Assembly: GCA_002084805.1 (NCBI GenBank)
Contig: NBMC01000029.1
Coordinates: 1-44,466, forward strand
DNA length: 44,466 nt
Direction of reading: 5' to 3'
DNA from: Spirochaetaceae bacterium 4572_59
Lineage (GTDB): Bacteria > Spirochaetota > Spirochaetia > DSM-2461
The translations under genes were made by a program, and so were the position numbers. How positions within the stretch are numbered: the first letter of the stretch is position 1; each line of letters begins with the position of its first letter. The notes under the pieces are model-generated. The model did not search any database. It saw only the letters and a program-made list of their open reading frames with translations, and was not told the origin of the DNA. Below, piece after piece: positions 35,766 to 44,466 of this stretch.

Positions 35766-36773
35766 TTACTCAGCACTGCTATCATCCGCATCCTCAAGAT
35801 CTGATGGCCAGTTCGAAGGCTTAATCATATCACCGCCAGTGCCGTTGCCTAGGCTCGTCGGAACAACAGCATGATCTGTAAAATCAAAATAAGCAAGGCC
35901 ATCGACCGCACTCCTGTAAGTTGAACTTGTATCGGCCGTTCCCTCAGAACTGATAGCATGAAGATTTGATTCAGTTGGATCTGCAGGAAACTCGAAGTAA
36001 CGAGGAGCTGCCAACAAGCCATTATCGTCATCAGCCTTTAAAAGAAAACTCTTGCCATCTCCCTTGGCATAACCGACACCGGTATACCAACATGAATATT
36101 TCCCACCGCTGCTGGATCGCCCCACCATAAGCTTCGTGAATTCATGGGTATCTGCATTACCCACAATTTTAATGCGCAGACCATCACCATCATTCAATCC
36201 GAGCAGATCAAGGTCCAGCGCTCCCGTTGTATCGTTAAAGGAAGCTTGGATAACTCCTGAATTCTCTTTTCCGCTGTCACTTTTTCTGTAGTAACAGAGA
36301 AGACCATACTGTATCTCCCCCTCTTCTTTGGCAGCAAAATAATTTACAGAATCAGGATCAGAAATATCTTCCCTGAAATGATCGTAGGCAACAGCCGTTC
36401 TGCCAAAATCAAAGGGAGAGTGCAACTCTACGGGATCATGTGCTGAACTGTCTTCCATCGCCAATCCGAAAAAAAGGTCCGCCATATTAAGCAACTTAAA
36501 GAGATTATTGATTCCTACCGACATCTCATCAGCCGGATCATATTCCTTAAAGATTTCATTAAATTCAAAAGGAACAGATCCAGAATTCCAGTCTGATGGA
36601 GCATCAGCCCGGGCAGTCCCAGCGGATGCCGCATCGGTTACGACAGGGGCTGTTTCAAGACCGGCCTCGTAAAAAAGTCCGCTCAAATCCGCACCATCTG
36701 AAGAACCCTCATCACAAGAAAATATCATAAGAATAATAGGAATTAATAAAATTACAAAAAAACATTTCTTCAT
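35766..36773 (-). CDS. lipoprotein of unknown function
   Basis: 335 residues. Leader MKKCFFVILLIPIILMIFSC ends in a lipobox Cys (about 20), followed by an acidic, Ser/Gly/Asp-rich stretch, so it is a lipoprotein. The mature part is rich in Asp, Gly, Ser and aromatic residues (FEFNEIFKEYDPADE, YFAAKEEGEIQYGLLCYYRKS, SGGKYSCWYTGVGYAKG) and looks like beta-sheet surface protein. I do not recognise the family. GGAGG with six bases to the ATG supports the start. It converges on the NTPase gene with 13 bases between stops. Confidence 0.7.
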   Translation of the reverse strand: MKKCFFVILLIPIILMIFSCDEGSSDGADLSGLFYEAGLETAPVVTDAASAGTARADAPSDWNSGSVPFEFNEIFKEYDPADEMSVGINNLFKLLNMADLFFGLAMEDSSAHDPVELHSPFDFGRTAVAYDHFREDISDPDSVNYFAAKEEGEIQYGLLCYYRKSDSGKENSGVIQASFNDTTGALDLDLLGLNDGDGLRIKIVGNADTHEFTKLMVGRSSSGGKYSCWYTGVGYAKGDGKSFLLKADDDNGLLAAPRYFEFPADPTESNLHAISSEGTADTSSTYRSAVDGLAYFDFTDHAVVPTSLGNGTGGDMIKPSNWPSDLEDADDSSAE

Positions 36774-36982
36774 AAAAATCCTCCGATTGTTAGATGTTAT
36801 TTTAATAAATAAGCCATTGAAAAGTGCTTGTCAAATAAGGCTTTTTCAAAAATCGTCCATCTCGGGACCTACCAAGGAGCGTTTCATCAGAGAACTGCCT
36901 AAAAAAATAGCTGAAATGTACAAATCGCGGTAAAAGGAAACATCTATCCCATAAAATTGGATTATCAGCCTGAAATTGCGTC
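36774..36982. other. gene-free stretch, nothing recognised
   Basis: Besides the lipoprotein ribosome site I see no gene, hairpin or repeat. A short plus frame near 36870-36930 (ending KKIAEMYKSR) looks protein-like but I cannot assign it. Confidence 0.4.
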
Positions 36983-37261
36983 CTATGCCACTGAATCGAA
37001 TACTGACAGAATGAAATACTGAAGGATTTTCATGGCCGGATCCATAGGTCTTCGTGAATCGCCACGGCGTTTGTTTTGATCGATAAGGGCCACTCGTCCC
37101 TTCTTTTCATTATAGAGATGAATCTGTGGGACATCATAAGCGACACCCATTACCGAATACAGATGTGTCACATTCCGTTCAGTGAGCTTCTCTAAAGGAA
37201 TGAAAACCTGAGAACCATGGACATTAGCACCAGTCACTAAGGCGGCGACTGGGATCCCCAT
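36983..37261 (-). pseudogene. DDE transposase remnant (IS4/IS5-like)
   Basis: The 92-residue frame matches the middle of a DDE transposase: GIPVAALVTGANVHGSQV, IPLEKLTERNVTHLYSVM, YDVPQIHLYNEKKGRVALID and NKRRGDSRRPMDPAMK. Related transposases read LMDAAYDAP where this has VMGVAYDVP, so the Asp expected there is lost. After MDPAMK the family sequence stops, and upstream only short traces (KHPLRM) remain. Both ends are missing and no inverted repeats were found. The stretch 37262-37457 is otherwise unassigned. Confidence 0.65.
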
Positions 37262-37457
37262 GCGCAGTGGGTGTTTAATTCTTTGAATGCCTTTCCTCCT
37301 TTCATTGATAGTTGCCGAGTCAGACGCTTTTGCTCCTTATGTCGGACTTCACCTTTCCGGTGACGTCCTCCTCGACTCCCTCATACTAGAAATCACCGGG
37401 CCGCACGGCGATAACATCCCAGATAAAAGATTCTCCCGACCGCTTATTACCGCTGAT

Positions 37458-37553
37458 TTAGATGCCGCTTATAACAGATGCACTCGATAAGCCCAGAAGA
37501 CAGACCAGGCTCAGCAGCATCAACATCGATGCTGTTTTAATTTTACTATTCAA
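37458..37553 (-). pseudogene. orphan signal-peptide fragment of a lost secreted protein
   Basis: A 31-codon frame from a TTG (37551-37553), with AAGGA seven bases upstream, reads a textbook signal peptide (basic start, LMLLSLVCLLGLSSA core, then SVISG) and stops. The mature part is absent, replaced by unassigned sequence that runs up to the transposase relic. Most likely the 5' end of a gene lost by deletion. Confidence 0.5.
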
Positions 37554-37580
37554 AGTTAATTCCTTAATACTAAACGAGTT

Positions 37581-37614
37581 AAAAAAAGAACTGCCCGAAG
37601 TTTCCCCCGGGCAG
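37581..37614 (-). terminator. rho-independent terminator of the second efflux operon
   Basis: CTGCCCG (37591-37597) pairs with CGGGCAG (37608-37614) around a 10-nt loop. On the minus strand TTC then seven T follow (complement of 37581-37587). It is 25 bases beyond the stop of the PII-like gene. Confidence 0.85.
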
Positions 37615-37638
37615 AAATAAATGTATAAAAAGTAAGAA

Positions 37639-37935
37639 TCAATCTATAATGGGATTTGAAAATGGAATGGCATAAACCTTGATGCCTTCCCGGGTAAAGC
37701 GCTCTTTAATTTTACGGATCGCATCTACAAACTTCATAGCCGTCTCGTCGCCGGTGTAAATTATGAACACAAAGTTCTCCTCCGGCCAGACCGCATCTCC
37801 TCTTTTCGGATCGGAGTGTCCCCTGCCGTGCACGTTGTTCAAGCGGGTATAGGAAAAGTTCTTCTCGACCCTGTTCAGGGCCTCCCGGATATCCTCTTCC
37901 ACCGTATTATTGGCAATTATTTCAAGCCTGGTCAT
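37639..37935 (-). CDS. PII-like transporter-associated protein (PG0541-type)
   Basis: 98 residues, similar in size to a PII subunit without the full T-loop signature: MTRLEIIANNTVEEDIREAL is the first beta-alpha unit; FVFIIYTGDETAMKFVDAI is the central strand and helix. Small proteins of this type, named PG0541 family, are found directly downstream of RND pump genes, as here. It overlaps the pump stop by four bases. The likely role is regulatory binding to the pump or a small ligand, by analogy with PII proteins. Cytoplasmic, no signal peptide. Confidence 0.7.
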   Translation of the reverse strand: MTRLEIIANNTVEEDIREALNRVEKNFSYTRLNNVHGRGHSDPKRGDAVWPEENFVFIIYTGDETAMKFVDAIRKIKERFTREGIKVYAIPFSNPIID

Positions 37936-40900
37936 GCGTATTTCCTCCTGTTCAGGGCTGCAAAAAGTATGGGTGTGACAAACAAAGTCATCAGAGAGCT
38001 CACCAGGAGTCCTCCGATAATAGTCTGGGCGATGGGCTGCACCTGCTCCGTACCGGCTCCTCCAAAGAAAGCCAGGGGAAACATCCCAAGAATGGTGGTA
38101 GCCGTAGTCATCAGGATGGGCCTGAAACGGTTTCCGGCGGCATCCACACAGGCATCCCGCAATTTATAACCGCGCTTGAGCAGCAGGTTGGTATAGTCCA
38201 CCAGTACAATACCGCTGTTTACAACAAGCCCCACCAGAACTACCAGACCAACCGCTGACATGATACTGAAGGTATTACCGGAAAAAAGGTAGAATCCGAC
38301 TACACCGATCATCATCAGAGGGATGGTGAAAAAGATAATAAAAGGATCCTTCAGAGATTCAAACTGAGCGGCCATAATACCGAATACCAGGAGGATGGCA
38401 ATGATGGCGATAATGATCATCTGATGTCCCATATCGCCAACATCTTCAAAATCTCCTCCCAGGTCGTAGCTGACGCCATCGGGGGCTACCATCTGTGTGT
38501 CGATCATATTCTGCATATCCTTTTGGGCTTGTGTAGAGGCATAACCCTCCATCAATCCCCCCAGCACATGAACTGTTCTGCTTTCATCGTCCCGGTTGAT
38601 GGAAACAGGACCGCTTGATTTTACAAGATAAGCCACATTGGAGACGGCGATTCTGGTTCCGGAACTGTTAAGCACAAAGATTTTATTCAGATCCATAACG
38701 GAACTCCTGTCCTCGTCCCTCAGGATAAGCTGAACATCCAGCTCATCCCCGTGGCTGCGATAGGTCGTTGCGGTTTTTCCATTGATGGCCCGGCCTATCT
38801 CACTGGCCAGGGTAAACATATCCAGACCGAAGTCATAAGCTCTTTCCCTGTCGATCACAACTTCAAGCTGAGGCAGACCTTCATCCATATCGGTACTGGG
38901 TTCGGTCACACCGGGCAGGTTTTCTGAGATCATCTCTTTCAGTTCATTCGCAAAAGAGACGGCAGCCTCAAGGTCATCCGATTTGATCAGAATATCCACA
39001 GGATTGGAATTTCCCATTCCAGGCCCGCGGGAGCTGAACTCAAGGGTTGCCCCTGGAAAATCATTGAAATGCTTTCGCAGAATGGTCTTCATTTCGTTGA
39101 CTGTCACAGTCTGATCCTGAGCGTCGGGCAGTACTACCGCAACAGAAGACTTATTGGAATAAGTACTCCCGCCGAACCTGCCGGATTCCCCGACAGAAAC
39201 GATCATACTGTCATAGCCACCGATTTCTTCGAAAAGTGCAACCAGCTGCTGGGTATAATGCTCGGTTTCATCCAGAGGAGTCCCCGTAGGCAGCTCTAAT
39301 GAAATGGTCAGGGAGTCTTCACTCATGGAAGGAGCCAGGATAATTCCCATTTTTGTAAACTGCATCATGGAAAGGATAAATATCAGAAAAACCATAAGAA
39401 GAAGCTTTCCTTTATGATCCATCAGGCGGGAAAGGAGCTTTTTGTAACTAATATCCAGACTCACAAAGCCCTTTTCAAAAACTTCATCCATCCGTCTCAG
39501 GGTTTTACTGCGAAGAGGTTTCTGTTTTCTCGTATAGATCTTCAGGTAGTTGGCCGACATGGCAGGAACAAAAGTCAGGGCCACCAGAAGAGAAACAGAC
39601 AGGGCAATCACGATGGTATAGGCCAGGGACCGGAAAACCTGTCCCATCATCCCCAGATTATCCGCAAAAAGGATAATGGGTATAAAAACACTGATGGTTG
39701 TCAGGGTGGAGGCGGTGATAGACTTAATCATCTCCCGGCTTCCCAGAATAGCTGAGGCACTCAACTTGGTTCCTCTCTCACGGAAGCGGAAGATATTCTC
39801 CTGAATAACAATGGAACAGTCTACAACCATTCCCAGTCCCAGAATAAGACCGGTCAGAGTCATCAGGTTAATGGTCAGCCCCATAAAATACATAAACAGG
39901 ATAGTAATGAAAATGGAGATGGGAATAGACAGGGCTATTATCAGAGTACTGGACCAGGTTCTCAGGAAAAAGAAAAGGACAAGCATGGCCAGCAGTATTC
40001 CCTGAAAAAGAGAATTATAGGTCTGGTTCATAATGGATGATATCTCTTTGGAATCATCCGAAATGATCACAAGCTCTACCGCCGAAGGCAGTTCTTTATT
40101 AATCACTTTCAGCTGAGAACGTATCGCCTCGGAAACAGCAATACTATTGGCATCAGACTCCTTTTGAATACTGAGGGTTACACCGGCCTGGCCATTTACA
40201 TAAACCCGGTCTTCCTCTTCCTCATACTCCAGGCTCACATCGGCTACATCTTTCAGAAGGATATCATTTTTGATAAGCACATTGGCTATCTCATCCAGGC
40301 TGGAAAATTCCGCATCTGTACGAATCAGATAATCGGTCTGTCCCTCCTGAATACTACCTGAACCAAGCTGGTAGTTCTGACTGCTCAGGACAGAAGCAAG
40401 CTGGGAGAATGTCAGATTATAGGCTTCCAGCCGGTTCTGAGAAACGTCCACCCGGACAATCTTATCCTGCCCCCCCTGAATATTCACCGAAGCAACGCCC
40501 CCCAGACGTTCCAGAAGAGGCTGTACCGTATCATCCGCCAGAGAACGAAGTTCATTCTGAGAAAGAGTGCCCTCAAGTCCCAAGTTCATAATGGGCATAT
40601 TATCCGAGTTCATCTTAAAAATAACGGGAGTACTGGCATCATCGGGGAGATGGTCCGCCACGGAATCAAGCTTATCCCTTACATCATTGGTGGCATCATC
40701 CAGATCTTTTGAATAGTCGAATTCCAGGTTGATAAGGCTGGATCCCTCAGAAGAAGTGGATGTAATAGACTCCAGGTCACTCACATTGGAAAGCTGTTTT
40801 TCCAGAATCTCTGTAACATTCTGCTCCACATCTTCGGGACCGGCTCCCGGATAGCTGGTGCTGATCATAATTACAGGTCTTTCCATATCAGGAAAGAGTT

Positions 40901-41003
40901 CGACAGGAATGGACGGAACAAGAAAGGCTGCCAATCCGATAAACAGAGCAAATAAAATAACTACCGCAACAGGACGGTGTACAACAGTTTCAGTTAAGTT
41001 CAT
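37932..41003 (-). CDS. RND efflux transporter permease (second system)
   Basis: 1023 residues. Opens MNLTETVVHRPVAVVILFALF (TM1) and continues with PVELFPDMERPVIMISTSYPGAGPEDVE, the usual RND start. TM4 reads LGLGMVVDCSIVIQENI, keeping one Asp of the AcrB pair with Cys at the other position, as in many pumps with a single Asp. TM10 is VVLVGLVVNSGIVLVDYTN. Full length with both periplasmic loops. It follows its adaptor by 11 bases in an operon TolC-adaptor-pump-PII-like. The substrate is unknown. It is only distantly similar to the first pump of the window. Confidence 0.93.
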   Translation of the reverse strand: MNLTETVVHRPVAVVILFALFIGLAAFLVPSIPVELFPDMERPVIMISTSYPGAGPEDVEQNVTEILEKQLSNVSDLESITSTSSEGSSLINLEFDYSKDLDDATNDVRDKLDSVADHLPDDASTPVIFKMNSDNMPIMNLGLEGTLSQNELRSLADDTVQPLLERLGGVASVNIQGGQDKIVRVDVSQNRLEAYNLTFSQLASVLSSQNYQLGSGSIQEGQTDYLIRTDAEFSSLDEIANVLIKNDILLKDVADVSLEYEEEEDRVYVNGQAGVTLSIQKESDANSIAVSEAIRSQLKVINKELPSAVELVIISDDSKEISSIMNQTYNSLFQGILLAMLVLFFFLRTWSSTLIIALSIPISIFITILFMYFMGLTINLMTLTGLILGLGMVVDCSIVIQENIFRFRERGTKLSASAILGSREMIKSITASTLTTISVFIPIILFADNLGMMGQVFRSLAYTIVIALSVSLLVALTFVPAMSANYLKIYTRKQKPLRSKTLRRMDEVFEKGFVSLDISYKKLLSRLMDHKGKLLLMVFLIFILSMMQFTKMGIILAPSMSEDSLTISLELPTGTPLDETEHYTQQLVALFEEIGGYDSMIVSVGESGRFGGSTYSNKSSVAVVLPDAQDQTVTVNEMKTILRKHFNDFPGATLEFSSRGPGMGNSNPVDILIKSDDLEAAVSFANELKEMISENLPGVTEPSTDMDEGLPQLEVVIDRERAYDFGLDMFTLASEIGRAINGKTATTYRSHGDELDVQLILRDEDRSSVMDLNKIFVLNSSGTRIAVSNVAYLVKSSGPVSINRDDESRTVHVLGGLMEGYASTQAQKDMQNMIDTQMVAPDGVSYDLGGDFEDVGDMGHQMIIIAIIAILLVFGIMAAQFESLKDPFIIFFTIPLMMIGVVGFYLFSGNTFSIMSAVGLVVLVGLVVNSGIVLVDYTNLLLKRGYKLRDACVDAAGNRFRPILMTTATTILGMFPLAFFGGAGTEQVQPIAQTIIGGLLVSSLMTLFVTPILFAALNRRKYA

Positions 41004-41014
41004 GTTATCCCTCC

Positions 41015-41998
41015 CTACTCGGTAACTCTGACAGAAAAGCCGTCCTGAAGCATGGACACCCCCCGGTATACGACCTGATCTCCATCAGACAGTCCACTGA
41101 TAATTTCAACACGTCCGTCCAGGGACAGTCCAGTTTCAACCATCCTCTGAACGGCCCTGTTTTCAGAAGAGACAACATAGACAAACACCCCTTCACTGCC
41201 CTCGACCAAACTCTCTGAGGGAACGGACAGAACACTCTCTTTCAGCTCGGTTATCAACCTTATGGATGCGAACATCCCCGACTTGATCCGGCTGTCCTCA
41301 TTTTCCAGAGAAATTTTAATCTTCAGAGTCCGGGAGCTCCTGTCCAGAACAGGGCTCAGTTCAATAACGGAACCACTAAAGAGTTCTCCCTCAAAGGGTT
41401 CAAATCCGATCTCTGCCCTTTGTCCAAGTTCAATAGATGCCATATTTTTTTCAGAAATAAAGCAGTCCACTTGCAGATCCGCCAGATCACCCACGGTAGC
41501 CAGAGGAATCTGGGTGGTTGAGATGGTGGCTCCCACCTTATGGGGAAGATCTGTCACAATACCGCTGATGGTTGATTTTACGGGACTGGCCACATAAACC
41601 TGTCCCGGCAGGGAGGGATCAACTTCTGCAATGACCTGGCCTTTACGGACATAGTCTCCCAGAGAAACAGAAAGCTTTGTCAGTTTTCCCGAGGCATCTG
41701 GATAGATATCCACACTGGTTTCAGCAATCACATCACCATTAAACTTCAGATAGTTTTCCATGGTAGCAGGTTCCATGGTTTCAACAAGAACCGGATAGAT
41801 CACAGGCCCATCGGAAACTGCGGCAACTCCAGGCCTTCCTCCGGACCTTCCTCCGGGCCGCCCCCCCCCCGGAGATCCGCTGATGGGGGTATCTTTACCA
41901 AGGATCGTGAAAGCCATAGCTCCCAGAACCACTACAATCATAATAATCAGGACAACTCCTGTTACACTTGTCTTTTTATTCTTCATTTTATCAGTCAT
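41015..41998 (-). CDS. RND efflux periplasmic adaptor (second system)
   Basis: 327 residues. One N-terminal TM anchor (TGVVLIIMIVVVLGAMAFTIL, about 13-33) without lipobox, then a Gly/Arg/Pro-rich linker (GGGRPGGRSGGRPG) and the adaptor domains: lipoyl halves (GKLTKLSVSLGDYVRKGQVIAEVD; SPVKSTISGIVTDL), no long hairpin, beta barrel (AEIGFEPFEGELFSGSV) and C-terminal part (SVLSVPSESLVEG). The linker is encoded by ten consecutive G on the coding strand. TolC overlaps by four bases upstream and the pump follows. Confidence 0.9.
   Translation of the reverse strand: MTDKMKNKKTSVTGVVLIIMIVVVLGAMAFTILGKDTPISGSPGGGRPGGRSGGRPGVAAVSDGPVIYPVLVETMEPATMENYLKFNGDVIAETSVDIYPDASGKLTKLSVSLGDYVRKGQVIAEVDPSLPGQVYVASPVKSTISGIVTDLPHKVGATISTTQIPLATVGDLADLQVDCFISEKNMASIELGQRAEIGFEPFEGELFSGSVIELSPVLDRSSRTLKIKISLENEDSRIKSGMFASIRLITELKESVLSVPSESLVEGSEGVFVYVVSSENRAVQRMVETGLSLDGRVEIISGLSDGDQVVYRGVSMLQDGFSVRVTE
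41861..41870. repeat. homopolymer tract, ten C (ten G on the coding strand)
   Basis: Ten consecutive C within the Gly-rich linker of the second adaptor, near codon 43. Any change other than three bases would end translation early, so it could act as a slippage switch or be a sequencing trouble spot. Confidence 0.8.
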
Positions 41999-43299
41999 TT
42001 ATATTCTCCATTCATTTCTTCAAGCGTGGTATTCAGGGCATAATCCAAATCCAGAAGGCCCGACAGGTAGTTGTAGCGGCTCTGCAAGAGATCCTGATTA
42101 GCCGCAAGCAACTTATTCTGAGCAGCCTCCACATCCAGGATTTCTCTTGTCCCCTGCTGGTAGGCAAACTCGGTCATCTCGTAGGTTTTCTGGGCCAGAT
42201 CCACACTGAGTCCGGTAATTTCCATATTCTCTTTGTATCCTTCAAGCTGCATAACCAGGGTTCTGATTTCCTGCTCCGCCCTTTCCATGGTCTCCTCAAG
42301 GGAGAGACGGGCCTGTTCGACCGACCTTTCGGCATGGCGAATGTCCACTTTTTCAGAAGACCCCCCTATGTATCCGTTCAGAGGAAAGCTCATAAGAAGA
42401 GAAAGCGTTGCTGAATCCGCCCAGTCGGGATCAGTCAGATCCCCGGCAGAGCTGCTCCAGTCGCTACTTAAAATAAGTGAGGGTGTCAGCTTCCCGGCTT
42501 TAACAGCTGCCAGAAGATTCTCCTCAAGCTCCAGAGACGTCACGCCGGTCTGAACATCCCGGCGATTAGCCAGATAGGATTGGACAAGATCGTCCGCATC
42601 AAGGTCCAGCAGAGGAATATCAAGGGTTCCCTCCACGTCAATTTCAAGCGCCATATCAAATCCCAGAAGGTTCTTAAACGACATCACTTGGGTTTCATAG
42701 GATGTTCTGGTATTGGTATAGGCCGGTCTGAGGCTCTCATAAGAGGTTTTTGCCTCCATAACTGAAAGCTCCGACGCCAGCCCGTTTTCATAGTTTGCAA
42801 GAGTCTGTTCATAGCGTTTTTCCGCCAGTTCCAGATTTTTCTTCTCAAGAATAAGATTCTCTTTATTGGCCAGAAGATAGGAAAACTGTTTTCTTACATT
42901 TGTGATAAGACGATCCTGCTCCATCTCAAACAAAACAGACTGGGCATCATATCTGAGGCTATATGTATTCATAGAGAGGACTGCCCCATAGTTCAGTGTA
43001 AGCTTTGCAGAAACAGAGCCGTTGACGGACCAGCTATCCCGTGCATTGGGCAGAGGATCGCTGATAAGGGCTTCTGAACGGGTGATTCCGCCGGAAGCTG
43101 AAAAATCCGGCAGCAGAACATTCCAGCTGTTGTTATCCAAATCTTCCGAGTTCTCAAGATCCAGCCTGCTTGCCTGCAGACTCAGATTCTGACCGAGGGC
43201 CATAGCAACGGCCATCTCTTCTGTCAGGACCAGGGGACTTTCGGCTGCCAGGAAAGTTATCCCTGCCAGTATTAAAAATATAGATACAGTTCTTTTCAT
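41995..43299 (-). CDS. TolC-family outer-membrane efflux protein (second system)
   Basis: 434 residues. Signal peptide (MKRTVSIFLILAGITFLAAES), then the duplicated OEP helices: EEMAVAMALGQNLSLQASRLDLENSE, NGLASELSVMEAKTSYESL and YQQGTREILDVEAAQNKLLAANQD. It is the first gene of the second efflux operon, preceded by AAGGA, and overlaps the adaptor start by four bases. It is clearly different in sequence from the first TolC of the window. Confidence 0.9.
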   Translation of the reverse strand: MKRTVSIFLILAGITFLAAESPLVLTEEMAVAMALGQNLSLQASRLDLENSEDLDNNSWNVLLPDFSASGGITRSEALISDPLPNARDSWSVNGSVSAKLTLNYGAVLSMNTYSLRYDAQSVLFEMEQDRLITNVRKQFSYLLANKENLILEKKNLELAEKRYEQTLANYENGLASELSVMEAKTSYESLRPAYTNTRTSYETQVMSFKNLLGFDMALEIDVEGTLDIPLLDLDADDLVQSYLANRRDVQTGVTSLELEENLLAAVKAGKLTPSLILSSDWSSSAGDLTDPDWADSATLSLLMSFPLNGYIGGSSEKVDIRHAERSVEQARLSLEETMERAEQEIRTLVMQLEGYKENMEITGLSVDLAQKTYEMTEFAYQQGTREILDVEAAQNKLLAANQDLLQSRYNYLSGLLDLDYALNTTLEEMNGEYK

Positions 43300-43406
43300 A
43301 AATTCATCCTTTTCATTATGAGTGGATACATCGCAACATGCAAAAACTGTGCCAATTTACATAAGGCTGCTGAAGCGGGTAATATTTACCTGATTGGATA
43401 TATTGT

Positions 43407-43425
43407 CTGTGAAGTTTTTTCACAG
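43407..43425. repeat. short inverted repeat in the divergent region
   Basis: CTGTGAA (43407-43413) and TTCACAG (43419-43425) around GTTTT. Located between the second efflux operon and the outer-membrane protein gene; candidate regulator site. A TATAAT at 43475-43480 is a possible -10 for the plus-strand gene, without a clear -35. Confidence 0.4.
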
Positions 43426-43523
43426 TAGCCCTGTTTTTCACACAGAGAAACAAGAAATAGGAAAAAAAATTGTGTATAATTAGAGCAGAAAATAGCATGT
43501 TATATGTGATTATGGAGGATTCT

Positions 43524-44466
43524 ATGAGGAAAAAAATTATAGTATTGACCGTACTTTTACTGCTTATCTTACCTGTAGTGCTGATGGCGCAGGTAACCAT
43601 TAAGCCACCGACGATTGTTCCGAACAGTACAGCATTTGGAGTTCTTGTTGAACAGGCTTTAAATACAGCACTACAGTCTGCTACAGATCTGATGGAGATT
43701 GAAATAAACAATGCGATTGAACCCTTTAAAGGCCAGGATGATCTGGTCCTGGGATTTGCCAATGCGGGAGCTGCATCCACCCATACAGGGACCCAGAGAA
43801 ACTACAATGACTACAAACTTTTTGCCCTGACCTTCGGAACGGGCTTTGCTTTTTCCGCCCCCTCCAGCGATATAGCAGTTATAGAAGAGGCCATCAGCAA
43901 TATCGAAACAGATGGAGATATCTATTTCGGTGCGGCCATGCAGCCCATAACAGCCACCCTGGGTATCAATCTGAATCCCTTTGTAGAGAACCTCTACGGA
44001 GCCATTAAGTTCGGTTATGCAGACCTCTCTGCCGGAACCATAAGTGATGATTTTTCCTTTAAATCCCTGAGCCTGGGAGCTTTTTTAAACTACCAGTTTC
44101 TAAAAAGCAGACAGCTGCCTCTGGGATTTCTGCGCTGGAGGGGCCTCTCCTTCGGAAGCGGTGTTCTCTACCAGAGAAACGAATCTGTTTTCAAGGTTGA
44201 TATCCCCATAGATCCTGTATCAACAGGTGACCTTGGTTCTTATAATGTTGCTTTAACTGAACAGAGTGTTGACATACAAGTCACACCGGAACTCACCCTG
44301 GGAGCCTCATCCAACGCCTGGACCATTCCACTGGAAGCCTCCACGGGTGTCCGTCTTCTCTGGCTGATCAATTTGAACATCGGTGCGGGAGTGGATGTAG
44401 CCTTTGGAAGCTCCGACGTGGATGTTAATCTGAACAGCCCGGTAGAAGCCTCAGAAAGCACTGGAT
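43524..44466 (+). CDS. outer-membrane protein, probably beta-barrel (partial, cut by window end)
   Basis: The frame is open from the ATG at 43524 to the window end, 314 codons. GGAGG stands five bases before the ATG. The signal peptide (MRKKIIVLTVLLLLILPVVLMA) is followed by a mature part of alternating polar/hydrophobic strands rich in Gly, aromatic and Ser residues (FALTFGTGFAFSAP, ATLGINLNPFVENLYGAIKFGY, LSLGAFLNYQFL, GLSFGSGVLYQRN, LEASTGVRLLWLINLNIGAGVDVAFG). This suggests an outer-membrane beta-barrel, similar in style to hypothetical spirochaetal outer-membrane proteins. I cannot name the family. It is divergent from the second efflux operon. Confidence 0.75.
   Translation, partial: MRKKIIVLTVLLLLILPVVLMAQVTIKPPTIVPNSTAFGVLVEQALNTALQSATDLMEIEINNAIEPFKGQDDLVLGFANAGAASTHTGTQRNYNDYKLFALTFGTGFAFSAPSSDIAVIEEAISNIETDGDIYFGAAMQPITATLGINLNPFVENLYGAIKFGYADLSAGTISDDFSFKSLSLGAFLNYQFLKSRQLPLGFLRWRGLSFGSGVLYQRNESVFKVDIPIDPVSTGDLGSYNVALTEQSVDIQVTPELTLGASSNAWTIPLEASTGVRLLWLINLNIGAGVDVAFGSSDVDVNLNSPVEASESTG

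Noticed and set aside
37287-37490. Plus-strand 67-residue frame
   Set aside because: No ribosome site, no recognisable motif, and it overlaps the orphan signal peptide on the other strand.

Overview
The window looks like chromosome from a spirochaete (Spirochaeta/Oceanispirochaeta-like). The evidence is indirect. Gene density and base composition are moderate, there is an outer membrane (two TolC-type efflux systems, an OmpA-domain protein, an outer-membrane protein), and the metal-uptake binding protein has a leader ending in the AGGSQES-type sequence common in spirochaetal binding proteins. Several metabolic genes (BadF/HgdC-type activase, iron-alcohol dehydrogenase remnant) suit an anaerobe or facultative anaerobe. 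I saw no rRNA, tRNA, CRISPR array, prophage or complete insertion sequence.

Layout. 1-3.5 kb: the 3' end of an ABC-2 permease, an MFS exporter and a Cache-type chemoreceptor. 3.7-5.9 kb: a decayed patch with an IS21 istA relic, a methyltransferase, the C-terminal piece of an iron-dependent alcohol dehydrogenase and a piece of a cytidylate kinase-like gene. 5.9-13.9 kb: an OmpR-type response regulator and kinase, divergent from a complete efflux operon (lipoprotein adaptor, RND pump, TolC). A perfect 33-bp palindrome lies in the divergent region. 14-19 kb: long-chain acyl-CoA synthetase, a FecR-OmpA fusion, an amidohydrolase pseudogene and gap. 19.1-22.7 kb: a sugar-type binding lipoprotein downstream of a hybrid histidine kinase. 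22.8-27.6 kb: a large acyl-CoA dehydratase activase whose 3' part is broken by an apparent deletion plus frameshift, then a LysE exporter. 27.6-32 kb: a CxxC AhpD-like protein, an AAA/DUF4143 ATPase preceded by three 32-bp-spaced repeats, glmS and a small conserved-looking protein. 32.1-35.8 kb: a BtuFCD/FecBCD-type metal or metal-chelate importer with a P-loop NTPase, preceded by a structured, terminator-like leader. 35.8-37.6 kb: a lipoprotein of unknown function and another decayed patch (DDE transposase relic, orphan signal peptide). 37.6-43.3 kb: a second complete RND operon (TolC, adaptor, pump, PII-like PG0541-type protein). 43.5 kb to the end: an outer-membrane protein cut by the window edge.

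Main themes. Two tripartite RND exporters of different lineage lie 24 kb apart. In the first pump the TM4 Asp pair used for proton relay in AcrB-type pumps reads Met-Asn; the second keeps one Asp. Several genes are in decay, so recent deletion is a recurring process here. Regulatory structures worth testing include the 33-bp palindrome, the palindrome at the fadD ribosome-binding site, the terminator squeezed in front of glmS, the structured leader of the metal importer and the three helically phased repeats. No completely new multi-gene system is demonstrated. The most system-like unexplained units are the binding-protein/hybrid-kinase pair and the importer plus NTPase with its leader.
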